Shown: positions 50,456-60,403, counted from the first letter of the stretch. The stretch: DNA of 64,000 nucleotides from DASPLX01 sp035627375 (GCA_035627375.1 DASPLX010000071.1:26623-90622); one strand, 5' to 3'. Notes: generated by a model not told the origin, from the sequence alone. Made by a program: numbers and translations.

Positions 50456-51226
50456 TTATTTGGTGAGGAACATCACGTCGCGCGACAGCGGCACCAGGTG
50501 CTGGCCGCCGTCGACGATCAACGTCGTTCCGGTGATGGCCGGAGCAGAGGCGACGAAGCAGACCGCCTGGGCGATATCGTCGGGCGTGCTCGATCTGCCG
50601 AGCGGCGTGACGGTATGCGCCTTCTTGAATCCTTCTTCCGACTGGTCGCCCGAGACGAGCGAGATGCCGGGCGCGACGCCGACCACGCGCACTTTCGGCG
50701 CGAGCGCTTGCGCCAGCATCGTGGTTGCGCTGTGCAGCGCGGCCTTCGACAGCGTATAGGATAGGAAGTCCGGATTCAGGTTGAACAGCTTTTGATCGAG
50801 CAGGTTGACGACGACCGCCTGTTCGCCGTCGGGCGTCGCCTCATGCAAGGCTTGCGCGAGCAGGATCGGCGCGGCGACGTTGGCATGCATGTGCGCATCC
50901 AGCCGCGCCGTCGAGAAATCGGCGGCGCCGTCGTAATCGAATAGCGATGCATTATTGACTACGCAGCCGATGCGTCCGCCGAGCGCCGCGCCGGCGCGCG
51001 CCGGCAGCAGCTTGACCGCCGCTTCGTCGGCCAGGTCGCACTGCAGCGCCGCCGCGCGCCGGCCGAGAGCTTCGATGTCGCGCGCGGTCGCCTCGGCTTC
51101 CGCCGCCGAGCGTCCGTAGTGAACGGCCACATCCCAGCCATCCTTCGCCAAGCCGAGCGCGATCGCGCGGCCGATGCGCTTGGCCGCGCCGGTGACGAGT
51201 GCAACTTTTTGGCCTTTCGTGGTCAT
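50456..51226 (-). CDS. SDR-family oxidoreductase, pteridine reductase/FolM-like
   Basis: 256 residues from the ATG at 51224-51226. The Rossmann start reads ALVTGAAKRIGRAIALGL, with the TGxxxRxG variant of the pteridine-reductase (PTR1/FolM) group instead of the usual TGxxxGxG. VVNNASLFDYD, LLDQKLFNLNPDFLSYTLSKAAL (Tyr-x-x-x-Lys) and PLGRSSTPDDIA follow. FolM reduces dihydromonapterin or dihydrofolate. The adjoining folB gene supports a folate/pterin role. Substrate specificity is inferred, not shown. Confidence 0.82.
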   Translation of the reverse strand: MTTKGQKVALVTGAAKRIGRAIALGLAKDGWDVAVHYGRSAAEAEATARDIEALGRRAAALQCDLADEAAVKLLPARAGAALGGRIGCVVNNASLFDYDGAADFSTARLDAHMHANVAAPILLAQALHEATPDGEQAVVVNLLDQKLFNLNPDFLSYTLSKAALHSATTMLAQALAPKVRVVGVAPGISLVSGDQSEEGFKKAHTVTPLGRSSTPDDIAQAVCFVASAPAITGTTLIVDGGQHLVPLSRDVMFLTK

Positions 51227-51316
51227 AGCAAAGGATGAACGTTTTTTCGGGAGGGAAACCGGCCGCCGAGACGATTTTCTTCGTAGTCCCGAACCGATTT
51301 CAATACAATATCGATC

Positions 51317-52486
51317 ATGCAACTGCAATTGCCAGAACCTTCTTTCGACGCCCAGATGGCGTCGCGCTCGCTCCAGACCCTGATCGCCAACGACATTCGT
51401 CACAATTCCGGCTGGATTTCGTTCGCCCGCTACATGGAGCTGGCGCTGTATGCGCCCGGCCTCGGTTATTACAGCGGCGGTTCGGCAAAACTCGGCAAAG
51501 ACGGTGATTTTACAACCGCGCCCGAGATTACGCCGCTTTTCGGGCAGACGATCGCCCACGTCGCGGCCGACCTGATGCGGCAGAGCGCGCCGCAGATCAT
51601 GGAGTTCGGCGCCGGCACCGGCAAGCTGGCTTACGACATCCTGAGCGAGTTGAAGGAATCCGGCGTGCCGCTGCACCGCTATTTGATCGTCGAAGTCTCG
51701 GGCGAATTGCGGGCGCGCCAGGAGCGCACGCTGCGCGGCTTTCCCCAAGTGCGCTGGCTCGATCGCTTCCCGCAAGCGTTCTCCGGCGTGGTGATCGGCA
51801 ACGAGGTGCTCGACGCGATGCCGGTGCATCTCGTGCTCAAGACAGAGCAAGGCTGGAAAGAGCGCGGCATCGGCTTGTCCGGCTTGTCGGCGAAAAAATT
51901 CGCCTGGCGCGACCGGCCTTGCGATCCGGCGCTGGTCGGGCAGATACCGGACGCCGCCGAACTGCCTGTCGGCTACCTGACCGAAGTCCATCCGGTCGCC
52001 ACCGGCTTCATGCACACGCTCGGCCGGATGCTGTGTTCCGGCCATGCGGATTCCGGACTCGGCGGCGCGGCGCTGTTGTTCGATTACGGCTTTCCGGCGC
52101 ACGAGTATTACCTCGCCCAGCGCGTGCGCGGCACGCTGATGTGCCATTATCGCCATCATGCGCACGACGATCCGCTGTATCTGCCCGGCTTGCAAGACAT
52201 TACCGCCCATGTCGATTTCACGGCCATGGCGCGCGCCGCGCTCGATGCCGGGCTCGATATGCTCGGCTACACGAGCCAGGCCGCTTTCCTGCTCGATGCC
52301 GGCATCGGCGATCTGCTGCTGCGCACTTCGCCGGAGGATGAGCGCCGCTATCTGCCGCAAGCCAATGCGATGCAAAAGCTGATTTCGCCGGCCGAGATGG
52401 GCGAGCTGTTCAAGGTGCTGGCGGTCGGCAAGCAGGTCGCGCTGCCCGAGAAATTCGGCCGCAACGACCGCAGCGGGCGCTTGTAA
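51317..52486 (+). CDS. MidA/NDUFAF7-family SAM-dependent methyltransferase
   Basis: 389 residues. Family signatures are ISFARYMELALYAPGLGYYSGG, GDFTTAPEITPLFGQTIA, MEFGAGTGKLAYDIL (SAM-binding glycine loop), GNEVLDAMPVHL and LLFDYGFPAHEYY. The mitochondrial relative NDUFAF7 dimethylates an arginine of a complex I subunit; the bacterial substrate is not settled. It is divergent from the SDR gene across 90 bases and followed after 26 bases by a small DUF2905 gene. Confidence 0.9.
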   Translation: MQLQLPEPSFDAQMASRSLQTLIANDIRHNSGWISFARYMELALYAPGLGYYSGGSAKLGKDGDFTTAPEITPLFGQTIAHVAADLMRQSAPQIMEFGAGTGKLAYDILSELKESGVPLHRYLIVEVSGELRARQERTLRGFPQVRWLDRFPQAFSGVVIGNEVLDAMPVHLVLKTEQGWKERGIGLSGLSAKKFAWRDRPCDPALVGQIPDAAELPVGYLTEVHPVATGFMHTLGRMLCSGHADSGLGGAALLFDYGFPAHEYYLAQRVRGTLMCHYRHHAHDDPLYLPGLQDITAHVDFTAMARAALDAGLDMLGYTSQAAFLLDAGIGDLLLRTSPEDERRYLPQANAMQKLISPAEMGELFKVLAVGKQVALPEKFGRNDRSGRL

Positions 52487-52512
52487 GGCCGGGACGGACA
52501 AAGGGAGGGGTA

Positions 52513-52707
52513 ATGATTCGCTGGGTTCTCGTCATCTTCATCGCCTTGATCCTGTTTTCGGCCGCCTTGCCGTGGCTGGAAAAGCTCGGCATCGGCCGCC
52601 TGCCCGGCGACATCCGCTTCAAGCTGTTCGGCCGGGTCTTCATGCTGCCGTTCGCTTCCACCGTGCTGCTCTCGGCCGTTGCTTTTTTGATAGCGCAAGT
52701 GTTCTGA
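52513..52707 (+). CDS. DUF2905 small membrane protein
   Basis: 64 residues, preceded by GGGAGGGG. Two transmembrane helices (about 3-20 WVLVIFIALILFSAALPW and 46-62) flank the conserved LEKLGIGRLPGDIRFK loop, the DUF2905 signature. The function is unknown. It sits 26 bases after the MidA-like gene and is probably co-transcribed. Confidence 0.9.
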   Translation: MIRWVLVIFIALILFSAALPWLEKLGIGRLPGDIRFKLFGRVFMLPFASTVLLSAVAFLIAQVF

Positions 52708-53026
52708 GCCTGCTCCTGCTTGTTGATATTTATCAAGGCCCTGCTCCAAAGCAGGTCTAGTATCGGAAAGTTGCCTGGCAGCATTCTTCTTCGGCGGACG
52801 CACTATGGAGCCTGCCTTGATCGGCAACATGCGGCTTGGCCATTCCCGCCGTCTTTTATTGCTTCTTTGGCAGGTTAGGCGGGACAGGTTCCCGCCATGG
52901 CGCCATATTTGCACGACAACGTTTGATGCTTTCCGGTAATCCGGATAATGGACGGCTATCCAATTGCGCATGTCGCGAGACGATGCCGGGATGGCATCCG
53001 ATCGGTTTCATCCAGGGGGCAGTGCC
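52708..53026. other. 319-base gap before the diguanylate cyclase gene
   Basis: No convincing gene, RNA or repeat was seen. The frame of the next gene is open back to 52964, so alternative starts exist in the last 63 bases. The promoter of the diguanylate cyclase should lie here, but I found no clear -35/-10 pair. Confidence 0.4.
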
Positions 53027-54280
53027 ATGCACCATGCCGAGAACAATAATGTGATCCCCGATACCGATATCTTCGCGATGACCGGTGAACCGCTTCTTGC
53101 GGCCGAACTCGCCGGCGAGCCGCTCCTCGACTCCTTCTCCGGCGCCGCCGGCGCCCGGATCGCCCATCCGCATGCGTTGCACGAAACGGCGCGCCATGCG
53201 ATGCGCTTTCGCCGTCTGCAGCTCAGCTTCGTTTTCGCCGGCCTGTATCTCGTGGCGCTGGCGGTGTTCCACTGGCAGGGCCTGATCGATCGTCCGACCT
53301 TCGCGATCGCGGCCGCTCTGCTGTGCGGCGCCACCGCCGTGTTTTACGGACTCTTCATCGGCGGCACGAAACGGAAGATCCGCGAATGGAACCTGTCCGC
53401 GCCGATCGCGCTATGCAGCATCGCCATCATGCTCTGGCTGACCTACGCGGCGCCCGCGACGCGCATCATTTTCGCGCCGTTCATCTTCGCCACGATCGCT
53501 TGCTGCATGTATCGGCTGCGACAGAGAGCCGTCTTGATGCTATGCGTCGGCACGCTGGCCGGTTATGCCGCCGTGATCGGCCTCCATCATTTGCGGCTCG
53601 GCGCCGGGGCGGCGGTCGATGCCGCCATGCTTAGACAGGACTTGCTGCACTGGTTCGTCCTGGCGCTGACCTTGCCGAGCTTCGTCTTGCTGACCGGCCG
53701 CCTGCAGCGGCTGCAAGGCGCCTTGCGCCAAGCCGGCATGAGGATCCGCAATATCGAGGAACACGCGCGCCGCGATCCGCTGACCAACAGCTACAACCGG
53801 CGCTACATGGTGACGGCGCTCGAAGAACAGAAGCGTTATGCCGACGGCAGCGGCGCGCCGCTGTGCCTGGCGGTGATCGATCTGGATCATTTCAAGCGCA
53901 TCAACGACGAAGTCGGCCACCTGGCCGGAGACGACGTGCTGCGCACTTTCGTCGCCATCGCGCAACGCAACGTGCGCGAGACCGACATCTTCGGCCGCTA
54001 CGGCGGCGAGGAATTCCTGCTGGTGCTGCCGAACACTTCCCTGCTGGAAGCCTTCAACATCGCCGAACGGCTGCGCGAACGCGTCGAGCGGCACGACTGG
54101 CATCACGGCTTGCGCCAGCCGGTGACGGTGTCGATCGGATTGACCCAGTACATCAGCGGCGAATCGGTGCTCGAGCTCTTCTCGCGCACCGACACCGCGA
54201 TGTATCTCGCCAAGCGCGGCGGACGCAACCAGGTGGTCGCCGAAGAGCCGGCGGCCGGGTTGTGGCAAAACGCCGACTGA
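53027..54280 (+). CDS. Membrane-bound diguanylate cyclase (GGDEF)
   Basis: 417 residues from the ATG at 53027, chosen for the GGGGG ribosome site just upstream; starts at 52964 and 52991 are also open. Six transmembrane helices (about 65-215) form an MHYT-unlike membrane sensor. A short coiled linker and a GGDEF domain follow, with DPLTNSYNRRYM, VIDLDHFKRINDEVGHLAGDDVL and the active site G326-G-E-E-F330. An inhibitory I-site RxxD could be RETD just before it. It makes cyclic-di-GMP. A receiver-TPR protein follows 176 bases downstream and may be a partner. Confidence 0.9.
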   Translation: MHHAENNNVIPDTDIFAMTGEPLLAAELAGEPLLDSFSGAAGARIAHPHALHETARHAMRFRRLQLSFVFAGLYLVALAVFHWQGLIDRPTFAIAAALLCGATAVFYGLFIGGTKRKIREWNLSAPIALCSIAIMLWLTYAAPATRIIFAPFIFATIACCMYRLRQRAVLMLCVGTLAGYAAVIGLHHLRLGAGAAVDAAMLRQDLLHWFVLALTLPSFVLLTGRLQRLQGALRQAGMRIRNIEEHARRDPLTNSYNRRYMVTALEEQKRYADGSGAPLCLAVIDLDHFKRINDEVGHLAGDDVLRTFVAIAQRNVRETDIFGRYGGEEFLLVLPNTSLLEAFNIAERLRERVERHDWHHGLRQPVTVSIGLTQYISGESVLELFSRTDTAMYLAKRGGRNQVVAEEPAAGLWQNAD

Positions 54281-54456
54281 GGCTTCCTCCCTTTGCCATC
54301 GATTCTTCCGCCGTCGTCGCGCGGCGGTACAACTTCGCGGCCATAGGTGCTAAAGTTCGATCAGATACGGCCGTGACCAACAGTATTGCGGGACGGGGCG
54401 TTTGCCATCCACGCGCCGCCGAGCGATAGCCGGCCCTGCATTTCCGAGCGAGCGAT

Positions 54457-56106
54457 ATGAAAGAATTCAGCAGTCTGACTGCGCTGATCGTCGAACCCCA
54501 GTCCGGCATGCGGATGAGCCTGCACAACATGCTCAACCTGTGCGAAATCACCAAGATCGACCATGCCGTCAGTTCCGGCACGGCGATCCGGCCGCTGCAG
54601 AACAAGGTCTACGACATCATCCTGTGCGAATACGATCTCGGCGAAGGCCAGGACGGCCAGCAACTGCTCGAGGATCTGCGCCATAACAAGCTGATCCCGC
54701 TGTCGACCATCTTCATCATGGTGACCGCCGAGCGCACCCAGGAAAAGGTGGTGAGCGCCGCCGAACTGGCGCCGACCGACTATCTCTTGAAACCGTTCAC
54801 GGCCGACGCGCTGCTCGAGCGCATCGCCAGGGCGGTGGAACGCCGTTCACTGTTCATGCCGATCTACCGGCTGATGGAGCACGGCAGCCTGCCCGAGGCG
54901 ATCGAGGCTTGCGCCGAAGGAGAGAAGGCTTCGCCCAAGTTCGCGGTCGATTTCATGCGCTTGCGCGCCGAACTCCATGTCATCCTCGGCCACGCCGCCG
55001 AGGCCGAAGCCATCTATTGCAAGCTGCAGGAACTCAAGGCCGTCGCCTGGGCGCGGCTCGGGTTGGCCAAGACCTTGTACATGCAGAATCGCTTCGCGGA
55101 AGCCGAGGAAATGCTCGGCGGCATCGTCGCCGAGAATCCGCAATTCCTCGACGCCTACGATTGGCTGGCCAAGGCGCACGAAGCCGTCGGCAAGCTTCCC
55201 GAGGCGAAGGGCGTGCTGCAGGACGCGGTGTCGATCTCTCCTCACGCGGTCCGGCGCTTGCGCAAGCTCGGCCAGGTCGCGCTCGAAACCGGCGACGTCG
55301 AAACGGCGGAGGCCTCGTTCCAGAAGGTCGTGACGAAAGCGAAATATTCCGAATTCCGCGATCCGGAGGACCACGTCCGGCTGGTCAAGACCTTGGTTCG
55401 GAAGGGCGATACCCAACAGGCAGCCGTGGTCGTGCGCGATATGGAAAAGACGCTGTCCGGGTCGGCCAAGACGCCGGCCTGCCGCGCGATTTCCGCCGGC
55501 ATGATCCATGAGTCCAACGGCGACGCCGAGCGCGCCGCCGAGGAATTCGCCGCCGCCGTCGCCGCCTGCCGCGGCGCGGCTGGCCTGTCGAACGAGACGA
55601 AGCTGGATCTGGCCAAGAGTTGTCTTGACAACAATCTCCAGGACAACGCCGCCGAAGTCATGCTCGACGTCATGAACAACTCCGCCGACGACGCCGCCAT
55701 GGCCAAGGCGATCGCCGTGTTCGAGCAGGCCGGGCATAAGGAACTGGCCGAGAAAGTCGCCAAGGAGAGCCGGCGCCAGGTGGTCGAACTGATCTCGAGC
55801 GGTGCCGATAAGGCGCGCCAGGGCGATTACCGCGGCGCGGTCGATCTGATGATTGCTGCGGCGCACAAACTGCCCGACAATCCGCAAGTCGTGTTCAATG
55901 CCGCGGTGGCGGTGCTCAAGTGCCTCGAAAACATCGGCTGGGACAGCAAGCTCGCCGGCCATGCGCGCTGGTATATCGAGAATGCGCGCCGCCTCGATCC
56001 GACCAATCCGCGCCTCGAACCCTTGGGCGATTTATATCAGCAGATTCTAAAAAAATATGGCATTCTTCCGGCCCAAGTGACGGCAAAACCGCCACTGCGC
56101 GCATAG
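54457..56106 (+). CDS. Response-regulator receiver domain fused to TPR repeats
   Basis: 549 residues. The receiver domain (about 5-125) has phosphoacceptor Asp60 (LCEYDLGEGQDG), Thr90 and Lys112 (YLLKPF). The rest is a chain of TPR-like helical pairs (for example AWARLGLAKTLYMQNRFAEAEEMLGGIV and DAYDWLAKAHEAVGKLPEAKGVLQDAV), a protein-protein scaffold with no DNA-binding output. The partner kinase is not nearby. The upstream diguanylate cyclase in the same direction suggests a link to c-di-GMP or motility signalling, which is inference. Confidence 0.88.
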   Translation: MKEFSSLTALIVEPQSGMRMSLHNMLNLCEITKIDHAVSSGTAIRPLQNKVYDIILCEYDLGEGQDGQQLLEDLRHNKLIPLSTIFIMVTAERTQEKVVSAAELAPTDYLLKPFTADALLERIARAVERRSLFMPIYRLMEHGSLPEAIEACAEGEKASPKFAVDFMRLRAELHVILGHAAEAEAIYCKLQELKAVAWARLGLAKTLYMQNRFAEAEEMLGGIVAENPQFLDAYDWLAKAHEAVGKLPEAKGVLQDAVSISPHAVRRLRKLGQVALETGDVETAEASFQKVVTKAKYSEFRDPEDHVRLVKTLVRKGDTQQAAVVVRDMEKTLSGSAKTPACRAISAGMIHESNGDAERAAEEFAAAVAACRGAAGLSNETKLDLAKSCLDNNLQDNAAEVMLDVMNNSADDAAMAKAIAVFEQAGHKELAEKVAKESRRQVVELISSGADKARQGDYRGAVDLMIAAAHKLPDNPQVVFNAAVAVLKCLENIGWDSKLAGHARWYIENARRLDPTNPRLEPLGDLYQQILKKYGILPAQVTAKPPLRA

Positions 56107-56185
56107 CGCGGGCGGGATGAATTCCCGCCGCGGCGGCGCCCGCGATCCGGCGCCATTCGCTAACTACTCCAAGGAAGAGACACTC

Positions 56186-58261
56186 GTGAATCAATACGTG
56201 ATCGGCGCACTCGTTGCTGCGCTCGCCGCGGGCATCGCCAATGCCCACCAAGCTTCGCAAGGTTCCGGTCCGACCCAGTCGGCCGCTCCATCCTCCGCTT
56301 CCGCCGGACATGCCGTTTCCGGCATCGACAAACACAATATCGATAACGGTGTGCGTGCCCAGGACGATTTCTATCGTCATGTGAACGGCAACTGGCTCAA
56401 GAAGACCGACATCCCGGCGGACAAGATCGGCTGGGGCGCCTTCCATGAAATCAATGAGGCCATCCAGCCCCAGCTGCGGGCGCTGATCGAGGAAGCGGCG
56501 AAGAACGGCAAGGATAGCGAGGCCAGGAAGATCGGCGACCTGTTCGCCAGCTTCATGGACGAAGCCAGGCTCGAGACGCTCGGCTTGAAGCCGCTCCAGG
56601 CCGAATTCGCGAAAATCGCCGCCGTCACCGACAAGAAGCAGATCCCGGCGCTGATCGCCCACTTCAACCGCATCGGCGCCACCGCTCCCTATTTCGCGGA
56701 AGTTCATCAGGATGCCAAGGACGCGACCAAGTACGTGGTCGACTTCGTGCAATCCGGTCTCGGCTTGCCCGATCGCGACTATTACCTGAAGGACGACGAC
56801 GCCAAGCTCAAGGATGTGCGCGCCAAGTACCAGGCCCACATCGAGAAAATGCTGTCCCTGGCCGGCGACAAGAACGCCGCCGCCGGAGCGAAGGCCGTGG
56901 TCGAACTCGAAACCGAACTGGCCAAGGTGCAATGGACCAAGGTCCAGAACCGCGATCCGGTGAAACTCTACAACAAGAAGGAAATCGCCAAGCTCGGCGA
57001 GATGATGCCCGGCTACGACTGGAAATCCTATCTCGCCGCCGCCGGCATCGACGGCAAGGTCGACTACGTGATCGTGCGCCAGCCGAGCTATATGATCGGC
57101 TTCGGCGAAGCGCTGAAGAAGGCTTCGCTCGAGACGTGGAAGACTTATCTGCGCTGGCACCTGCTGTCGTCCTATTCGGTTTACCTGCCGAAGGCATTCG
57201 ACCAGGAGAATTTTGCCTTTTACAGCACGACATTGCGCGGCGTGCCGCAGCAGCAGCCGCGCTGGAAGCGCGCGGTCGGCCTGGTCGAGCGTTCGATCGG
57301 CGAAGGCCTCGGCAAGCTGTACGTGGCCAAGCATTTCCCGCCCGAGCACAAGGCGCGCATGGATAAGCTGGTCGCCAATCTCCTGGAAGCCTATCGGCAG
57401 AGCATCGACACGCTCGACTGGATGGGCCCGGAAACCAAAAAAGAAGCCCAGAAGAAGCTTTCGACCTTCAGTCCGAAGATCGGTTATCCGAGCAAATGGC
57501 GCGACTATTCGGCGCTGCGGGTGGTGCGCGATGACCTCGTCGGCAACGTGATGCGCGCCAACAGCTTCGAGTTCGAACGCAACATCGCCAAGCTCGGCAA
57601 GCCGATCGACCGCGAGGAATGGTTCATGACGCCGCAGCAGGTGAATGCCTACTACAACCCGGAAATGAATGAAATCGTGTTCCCGGCCGCGATCCTGCAG
57701 CCGCCGTTCTTCAATGCGACCGCCGACGATGCGGTGAATTACGGCGGCATCGGCGCCGTGATCGGCCACGAGATCAGCCACGGCTTCGACGACGAAGGCA
57801 GCCAATACGATGAGAAAGGCAACCTGCGCAATTGGTGGACCAAGGAAGACCATGAGAAATTCGGCGCCAAGACCAAGCGCCTGATCGAGCAGTACAGCGC
57901 GTTCAGCCCGGTGCCCGGCTACAAGCTCAACGGCGAGCTGACGCTCGGCGAAAACATCGCCGACAACTCCGGTCTGGCGATCGCCTACAAGGCTTACAAG
58001 CTGTCGCTCGGCGGCAAGGAAGCGCCTGTCATCGACGGCTTCACCGGCGACCAGCGCTTCTTCCTCGGCTTCGGCCAGGTGTGGCGCGGCAAGCTGCGCG
58101 AGCAGGAGGCGATCGTCCGCATCAAGACCGATCCGCACTCGCCGCCGGAATTCCGCGGCAACGGCACGCTGCGCAACCAGCCGGCCTTCTACAATGCGTT
58201 CGGCGTGAAGGAAGGCGACAAGATGTATCTGTCGCCGGAACAGCGCGTATCGATCTGGTAA
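56186..58261 (+). CDS. M13-family metallopeptidase (PepO/neprilysin-like), copy 1
   Basis: 691 residues from the GTG at 56186, which has AAGGAAGAG upstream and opens a clean signal peptide (MNQYVIGALVAALAAGIANA); an ATG at 56117 would precede it with 23 unlikely residues. The zinc site is H528-E-I-S-H532 in IGHEISHGFDDEG, with ENIADNSGLAIAYKAY supplying the third ligand Glu and Asp. NAYYNPEMNEIVFPAAILQPPFF is typical of M13. It is a secreted peptidase for short peptides. A closely similar gene follows 123 bases downstream. Confidence 0.93.
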   Translation: MNQYVIGALVAALAAGIANAHQASQGSGPTQSAAPSSASAGHAVSGIDKHNIDNGVRAQDDFYRHVNGNWLKKTDIPADKIGWGAFHEINEAIQPQLRALIEEAAKNGKDSEARKIGDLFASFMDEARLETLGLKPLQAEFAKIAAVTDKKQIPALIAHFNRIGATAPYFAEVHQDAKDATKYVVDFVQSGLGLPDRDYYLKDDDAKLKDVRAKYQAHIEKMLSLAGDKNAAAGAKAVVELETELAKVQWTKVQNRDPVKLYNKKEIAKLGEMMPGYDWKSYLAAAGIDGKVDYVIVRQPSYMIGFGEALKKASLETWKTYLRWHLLSSYSVYLPKAFDQENFAFYSTTLRGVPQQQPRWKRAVGLVERSIGEGLGKLYVAKHFPPEHKARMDKLVANLLEAYRQSIDTLDWMGPETKKEAQKKLSTFSPKIGYPSKWRDYSALRVVRDDLVGNVMRANSFEFERNIAKLGKPIDREEWFMTPQQVNAYYNPEMNEIVFPAAILQPPFFNATADDAVNYGGIGAVIGHEISHGFDDEGSQYDEKGNLRNWWTKEDHEKFGAKTKRLIEQYSAFSPVPGYKLNGELTLGENIADNSGLAIAYKAYKLSLGGKEAPVIDGFTGDQRFFLGFGQVWRGKLREQEAIVRIKTDPHSPPEFRGNGTLRNQPAFYNAFGVKEGDKMYLSPEQRVSIW

Positions 58262-58384
58262 GCGCCGAATGGCGATATAGCGGAAATCAGCAAGCATTCA
58301 GGGCCTCGCCGCGGCGACGGCCCTGTTTCATTTCCGGCGGCGATTTCGCCGGTAAAGACGACAACATCGACAAGGACGAGATCC

Positions 58385-60403
58385 ATGAAGAGACAAATTG
58401 CAAGTGCGCTTTCACTCCTGATCGCCGCCGGCTGCGTGCACGCGGCCGGTTCCGGCATCGATCACCAGCACAATGACAAGACGGTGCGCATCCAGGACGA
58501 TTTCTATCGTCATGTGAACGGCAACTGGCTGAAATCCGCCGAGATTCCGGCCGACAAGGCGCGCTGGGGATCGTTCGACGAATTGCGCGATAGCGTCTTG
58601 CCGCGCCTGCGCTCCATCATCGAGGCCGCCATGCAGGATGGCGGCAAGCAGCCGGGCTCGGAAGCGCAAAAGATCAGCGATCTCTACGCCAGCTTCATGG
58701 ATCAGGCCAAAGTCGAGGCGCTCGGGTTGAAGCCGCTGGCGGCCGAATTCGCGAAGATCGACGCGCTGTCCGACAAAAAGCAGATTCCGGCACTGATCGC
58801 GCATTTCAACACGCTCGGCGTCACGGCGCCGTACGTGCCGTGGGTATGGCAGGACGGCAAGGATGCGACGCAATACATCGTCAATCTCTGGCAGGGCGGT
58901 CTCGGCTTGCCGGATCGCGATTACTACCTGAAGGATGACGACGCCAAGCTCAAGGATGCGCGCGCCAAGTACCAAGCCCACATCGAGAAGATGCTGATGC
59001 TGGCCGGCGACAAGGACGCGGCCGCCGGCGCGAAAGCCATCGTCGAGATCGAGACCGAACTGGCCAAGGTGCAATGGACCAAGGTCCAGAACCGCGATCC
59101 GATCAAGCGCTACAACAAGGTCGAGCTCGCCAAACTGGCCGAGATCATGCCGGCCTACGACTGGCCGTCCTATCTCGCCGGCATGGGTGTCGCCGGCAAG
59201 ATCGCATCGCTCAACGTGGCTCAACCGAGCTATTTCAACGGGCTGTCCAAGATTCTGCAGGAAACGCCGCTGGCGGCTTGGAAAACCTATTTCAAGTGGC
59301 ATATGTTGAGCGCGTTCGCGCCGTATCTGCCGAAGGCCTTCGACGAAGCGGACTTCGCCTTCAACAGCACGGTGCTGCGCGGCGTACCGCAACAGGAGGA
59401 GCGCTGGAAGCGCGGCGCGCGGCTGGTCGAGCGCTCGATCGGCGAAGGCCTCGGCAAGCTGTATGTCGCCAAGTATTTTCCGCCGGAGCACAAGGCGCGC
59501 ATGGAAAAGCTGGTCGCCAACCTGCTGGCGGCCTATCGCCAAAGCATCGACACGCTCGACTGGATGGGGCCGGAAACCAAGAAAGAGGCGCAGGCGAAGC
59601 TGTCCATGTTCAAGCCCAAGGTCGGCTATCCGAACAAGTGGCGCGATTATTCGGCCCTGACGATCGCCAAGGATGACCTGGTCGGCAACGTGATGCGCGC
59701 CAATATCTTCGAGACCAAGCGCAACATCGCCAAGCTCGGCAAGCCGATCGACCGCGAAGAGTGGGGCATGACGCCGCAGACGGTGAACGCCTATTACAGC
59801 CCGTCGCGCAACGAAATCGTGTTCCCGGCCGCGATCCTGCAGCCGCCGTTCTTCAATGCGGCGGCCGACGACGCGGTCAATTACGGCGGCATCGGTGCCG
59901 TGATCGGCCACGAGATCAGCCATGGTTTCGACGACCAGGGCAGCCAGTATGACGGCCACGGCAATCTGCGCAATTGGTGGACCCCGGACGATCACGCCAA
60001 ATTCAAGGCCAAGGCAGCGGTGTTGATCAAGCAGTACGGCGCCTACAGCCCGGTGCCCGGTTACAACGTCAACGGCGAACTGACGCTCGGCGAGAACATC
60101 GCCGACAACTCCGGCCTGGCGATCGCCTACAAGGCTTACAAGCTGTCGCTCGGCGGCAAGGAAGCGCCGGTCATCGACGGCTTGTCCGGCGACCAGCGCT
60201 TTTTCCTCGGTTTCGGCCAGATCTGGCGCAGCAAGACGCGCGACGCGTCGATGATCGTGCAGATCAAGACCGATACGCATTCTCCCGGAGAATTCCGCGG
60301 CAACGGCACGTTGAGGAACCAGGCGCCGTTCTACAGCACGTTCGACGTGAAAGCGGGCGACAAGATGTATCTGCCGCCCGAGGAGCGGGTAACGATCTGG
60401 TAG
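58385..60403 (+). CDS. M13-family metallopeptidase (PepO/neprilysin-like), copy 2
   Basis: 672 residues with signal peptide MKRQIASALSLLIAAGCVHA. Zinc motif H509-E-I-S-H513 and ENIADNSGLAIAYKAYKLSLGGKEAP match copy 1, and long stretches are nearly identical at both protein and DNA level (for example around DDFYRHVNGNWLK and NEIVFPAAILQPPFF). It is clearly a tandem duplication that has since diverged. A terminator follows 19 bases after the stop, so both copies may share one transcript. Confidence 0.93.
   Translation: MKRQIASALSLLIAAGCVHAAGSGIDHQHNDKTVRIQDDFYRHVNGNWLKSAEIPADKARWGSFDELRDSVLPRLRSIIEAAMQDGGKQPGSEAQKISDLYASFMDQAKVEALGLKPLAAEFAKIDALSDKKQIPALIAHFNTLGVTAPYVPWVWQDGKDATQYIVNLWQGGLGLPDRDYYLKDDDAKLKDARAKYQAHIEKMLMLAGDKDAAAGAKAIVEIETELAKVQWTKVQNRDPIKRYNKVELAKLAEIMPAYDWPSYLAGMGVAGKIASLNVAQPSYFNGLSKILQETPLAAWKTYFKWHMLSAFAPYLPKAFDEADFAFNSTVLRGVPQQEERWKRGARLVERSIGEGLGKLYVAKYFPPEHKARMEKLVANLLAAYRQSIDTLDWMGPETKKEAQAKLSMFKPKVGYPNKWRDYSALTIAKDDLVGNVMRANIFETKRNIAKLGKPIDREEWGMTPQTVNAYYSPSRNEIVFPAAILQPPFFNAAADDAVNYGGIGAVIGHEISHGFDDQGSQYDGHGNLRNWWTPDDHAKFKAKAAVLIKQYGAYSPVPGYNVNGELTLGENIADNSGLAIAYKAYKLSLGGKEAPVIDGLSGDQRFFLGFGQIWRSKTRDASMIVQIKTDTHSPGEFRGNGTLRNQAPFYSTFDVKAGDKMYLPPEERVTIW

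Noticed and set aside
55916..58297. 793-codon minus-strand frame opposite the M13 peptidase
   Set aside because: Same artefact. Low-complexity His/Arg/Gln-rich translation and the plus strand holds a full M13 enzyme.
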